Source: Verrucomicrobiota bacterium
Lineage (GTDB): Bacteria > Verrucomicrobiota > Verrucomicrobiia > Verrucomicrobiales > Verrucomicrobiaceae
Reading direction: 5' to 3'
Length of the DNA stretch: 7,787 nt
Assembly (NCBI GenBank): GCA_021413535.1
Contig: JAIOQF010000082.1
Span: 1 to 7,787, forward strand
Made by a program: the position numbers and the translations under genes. Below the pieces are notes generated by a model. It was given only the letters and a program-made list of their open reading frames with translations, was not told where the DNA came from and made no database searches. Below, piece by piece: positions 6,031-7,787 of this stretch; the stretch's first letter is position 1; every line of letters begins with the position of its first letter.

Positions 6031-6684
6031 GTGAACCGGCAGCAACGGGCGAGTCGGATCGCTGAAAGGCTGGCTCAGCTTTATCCCGATCCGCCCATTC
6101 CCTTGGATCATCGTGATCCGTTCACGCTGTTGATTGCGGTTCTGCTCTCGGCTCAGTGCACGGATGTGCGGGTGAATCTGGTGACACCCGAGCTTTTCAA
6201 GCTTGCGGCGACTCCCCAGGCGATGATGGAAGTGCCGGTCGCCCGGATCGAGGGGATCGTCCGGCCATGCGGTCTGGGGCCACAGAAAGCGCGGGCGATT
6301 TCCGGCCTTTCGCGCCTGCTGGTGAATCAGCACGGGGGCCGAGTTCCTGAAACGCTTGAGGAATTGGAGGCGCTCCCTGGGGTCGGGCACAAGACTGCGC
6401 AAGTCGTCATGGCCCAGGCCTTCGGGGTGCCCAGTTTTCCGGTCGATACCCATATCCACCGGCTGGCCCAGCGATGGGATTTGACCAATGGCAGGTCGGT
6501 GCTGCAAACGGAGCGTGACTTGAAAAAATTGTTCCCGAAAGACCAATGGAACAAGCTCCATCTACGAATTATTTTCTACGGACGTGAGTATTGCAGCGCG
6601 CGAGGCTGTGATGGTCGGACTTGTAAGTTGTGCCGTGAACTTTTCCCAGCTAGGACGCGGGTGAAGCAGACGAAGAAAGCGTAA
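6031..6684 (+). CDS. nth: Endonuclease III, DNA glycosylase/AP lyase (Nth)
   Basis: Nth excises oxidised pyrimidines and cleaves the resulting abasic site in base-excision repair. From the GTG at 6031 the protein is 217 residues (E. coli 211). Seen: FTLLIAVLLSAQCTD near the N-terminus, the helix-hairpin-helix LEALPGVGHKTA (112-123) with catalytic K121, and FPVDTHIHRLAQR with catalytic D139. Both residues fall where family alignment predicts. The C-terminal iron-sulfur region has four cysteines, C188, C193, C198 and C201. Their spacing is C-x4-C-x4-C-x2-C, not the classical C-x6-C-x2-C-x5-C. The frame is open back to a GTG at 5968 inside the lipoprotein gene, but those 21 codons lack family similarity. 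Sixteen bases after the lipoprotein stop, nth probably shares its transcript. Confidence 0.93.
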   Translation: MNRQQRASRIAERLAQLYPDPPIPLDHRDPFTLLIAVLLSAQCTDVRVNLVTPELFKLAATPQAMMEVPVARIEGIVRPCGLGPQKARAISGLSRLLVNQHGGRVPETLEELEALPGVGHKTAQVVMAQAFGVPSFPVDTHIHRLAQRWDLTNGRSVLQTERDLKKLFPKDQWNKLHLRIIFYGREYCSARGCDGRTCKLCRELFPARTRVKQTKKA

Positions 6685-6694
6685 TTTTGTCGCA

Positions 6695-6748
6695 CTAGTT
6701 TTTGCGTGAAAACACTTAATGTCAAAATGACGCAACTTTCTAAACTAG
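6695..6748. repeat. Bulged inverted repeat downstream of nth
   Basis: The left arm CTAGTTTTTGCGT (6695-6707) pairs with the right arm at 6730-6748, which reads ACGCAA, then six unpaired bases, then AAACTAG. This gives 13 pairs in total with a 6-base bulge. Inside the loop, GTCA and TGAC form a further small hairpin. There is no T-run after either arm. It could stabilise or end the nth transcript, or act in the clpB control region. Confidence 0.4.
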
Positions 6749-6851
6749 AATAATAAGTAAAATATATCCATATATACTTGATATATAATGATTTAATAAA
6801 GACAAAATATGGTTGGCTTGAACCCTGCGCTTATTTTACACTAATATTTAT
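6749..6851 (+). promoter_or_regulatory. AT-rich clpB upstream region with candidate promoters
   Basis: This segment is strikingly AT-rich compared with its neighbours. It contains a perfect TATAAT at 6784-6789 without a clear -35. It also contains TTGAAC (6818-6823) spaced 18 bases from TAATAT (6842-6847). The second pair would start transcription about at the clpB ATG (6852), giving a leaderless message. CTTGAA (6817-6822) also matches the -35 core of heat-shock sigma-32 promoters, but the matching -10 is absent. No CIRCE element (HrcA site) was found. Confidence 0.4.
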
Positions 6852-7415
6852 ATGAATCTCGATCGACTCACCCAAAAGCTCCAGGAAGGTCTCGCTTCAG
6901 CACAGTCGCAAGCCGCTCAATACGGGCATCCAGAGATAAAACCCTCGCACGTGCTCCTGGCGCTGATCGATCAGGAGGGCGGAGTCACCAAGCCTTTGCT
7001 CGAAAAGATCGGCTCGGGGGTTGATAGCCTCAAGGCGACTATCGAATCCCATCTGGCCCGGCAGCCCAAGGTCTCGGGCGGCGGGCAGCCGCAGTTCTCG
7101 CACGACTTGCGGGAGACGCTGACCAATGCCGAAAAGGAACAGAAGAAGCTCAAGGACGATTACCTCAGTGTTGAGCATTTCATTCTGGCCCTCTTGAAGA
7201 CGCGGACGGATATTTCGTCGCGTCATGCAGGTGCTCAGTCGGCGCACCAAGAACAACCCGGTGCTCATCGGGGAGCCCGGGGTGGGCAAAACGGCCATCG
7301 CCGAGGGGCTCGCGCGACGCATCATAGCCGGCGACGTGCCCGACTCTTTAAAGAACAAGAAGCTGATCAGCATGGATCTGGGGGGGATGATGGCTGGTGC
7401 AAAATTCCGAGGTGA
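6852..7415 (+). CDS. clpB: ClpB N-terminal fragment, frame broken near 7215
   Basis: Up to about residue 121 this is the N-terminal domain of the disaggregase ClpB: MNLDRLTQKLQEGLASAQ, then IKPSHVLLALIDQEGG and YLSVEHFILALLKTRTDI. These are the two Clp_N repeats. Beyond 7214 the frame reads low-complexity R, H and G-rich sequence and stops at 7413-7415. That tail is the plus-strand ClpB ATPase domain read in the wrong frame. The true continuation lies in the next frame from about 7216. Compared with E. coli ClpB from memory, about 60 residues are absent between the halves: the end of the N-domain, the linker, and the KLDPVIGRDEE segment of the first ATPase domain. Either the gene is a pseudogene or the sequence has an assembly error at this point. 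There is no Shine-Dalgarno sequence before the ATG. Confidence 0.85.
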   Translation: MNLDRLTQKLQEGLASAQSQAAQYGHPEIKPSHVLLALIDQEGGVTKPLLEKIGSGVDSLKATIESHLARQPKVSGGGQPQFSHDLRETLTNAEKEQKKLKDDYLSVEHFILALLKTRTDISSRHAGAQSAHQEQPGAHRGARGGQNGHRRGARATHHSRRRARLFKEQEADQHGSGGDDGWCKIPR

Positions 7416-7787
7416 ATTTGAAGAGCGCCTCAAAGCCTTTCTCAAGGAGGTCACCAGCAGTGAGGGTGAGATCATTCTCTTCATTGATGAACTACATACC
7501 ATTGTCGGCGCGGGCAAGGCCGAGGGCGCGATGGACGCCGGCAATATGTTGAAACCGGCGCTGGCGCGCGGCGAACTGCATTGCATAGGCGCGACCACGC
7601 TCGATGAGTACCGCCAGTATGTCGAGAAGGACGCGGCGCTCGAGCGTCGCTTCCAGAAAGTGCTGGTCAATGAGCCGACCATCGAAGACACGGTCGCGAT
7701 TCTGCGCGGCTTGAAGGAGCGCTATGCGGTCCATCACGGCGTCGAGATCACCGATCCGGCGATCGTCGCGGCGGCCCACCTCTCGAG
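7225..7787 (+). CDS. clpB: ClpB first AAA+ ATPase domain, continuing past the window end (partial)
   Basis: This is the continuation of clpB in the +1 frame relative to the upstream part, open from a stop at 7195-7197 to the window end. ClpB uses ATP to thread proteins out of aggregates together with DnaK. Homology begins with RRV at 7216 and continues MQVLSRRTKNNPVLIGEPG. Seen: Walker A GEPGVGKT (7270-7293), pore-loop region GAKFRGEFEERL, Walker B ILFIDE, GAMDAGNMLKPALARG, the sensor region GATTLDEY, and the arginine-finger segment ALERRFQK. All are intact, so only the N-domain/D1 junction is damaged. The ATG at 7225 is the first in this frame, but it is internal to the ATPase domain and unlikely to be a natural start. 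It should be read as one gene with the fragment at 6852. Confidence 0.88.
   Translation, partial: MQVLSRRTKNNPVLIGEPGVGKTAIAEGLARRIIAGDVPDSLKNKKLISMDLGGMMAGAKFRGEFEERLKAFLKEVTSSEGEIILFIDELHTIVGAGKAEGAMDAGNMLKPALARGELHCIGATTLDEYRQYVEKDAALERRFQKVLVNEPTIEDTVAILRGLKERYAVHHGVEITDPAIVAAAHLS

Noticed and set aside
7225..7787. An alternative internal start producing a natural short ClpB isoform
   Set aside because: The known short ClpB form starts before the first ATPase domain. The ATG at 7225 lies inside that domain, after residues needed for nucleotide binding, so a functional isoform is unlikely.

Overview
The window looks like chromosomal DNA of a PVC-group bacterium, most likely a member of Verrucomicrobiota. 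The strongest pointer is a small secreted cytochrome with the Planctomycete-type PSCyt1 signature. Supporting signs are a prmC-murA pair, a PolX-type repair polymerase, moderately high GC, and start codons that lack recognisable Shine-Dalgarno sequences. The assignment is inferred from gene content and is not proven.

Layout, left to right. Bases 1-271 hold the C-terminal end of a class III (AGXT2-like) aminotransferase on the plus strand. It converges on a minus-strand pair, prmC (1572-2432) followed by murA (284-1549). A heptanucleotide tandem repeat sits in their junction and contains the prmC stop codon. Divergent from prmC is polX (2541-4310), a full-length X-family DNA polymerase with an intact PHP nuclease domain. 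It carries what looks like a pair of palindromic repeats inserted in frame. A probable terminator and a tRNA-Tyr(GTA) gene with encoded CCA (4407-4492) follow. Next is a 220-base stretch without a gene, then the minus-strand PSCyt1 cytochrome (4713-5195), then a 333-base intergenic region with a nested stem structure. The plus strand then holds a 3D-domain lipoprotein (5529-6014), closely followed by an endonuclease III gene (nth, 6031-6684) with an unusual cysteine pattern. After a very AT-rich spacer comes clpB, which runs off the window end. Its coding frame breaks near 7215, and about 60 codons seem to be missing there.

Functionally this is mostly housekeeping: peptidoglycan precursor synthesis (murA), release-factor methylation (prmC), base-excision repair (polX, nth), translation (tRNA-Tyr), protein disaggregation (clpB), and envelope or periplasmic proteins (lipoprotein, cytochrome). 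I found no CRISPR array, transposase, integrase or defence cassette, and no convincing new multi-gene system. The items most worth a second look are the broken clpB, the palindrome pair inside polX, the nested stem upstream of the cytochrome, the heptad repeat at the prmC-murA junction, and the variant iron-sulfur motif of Nth.
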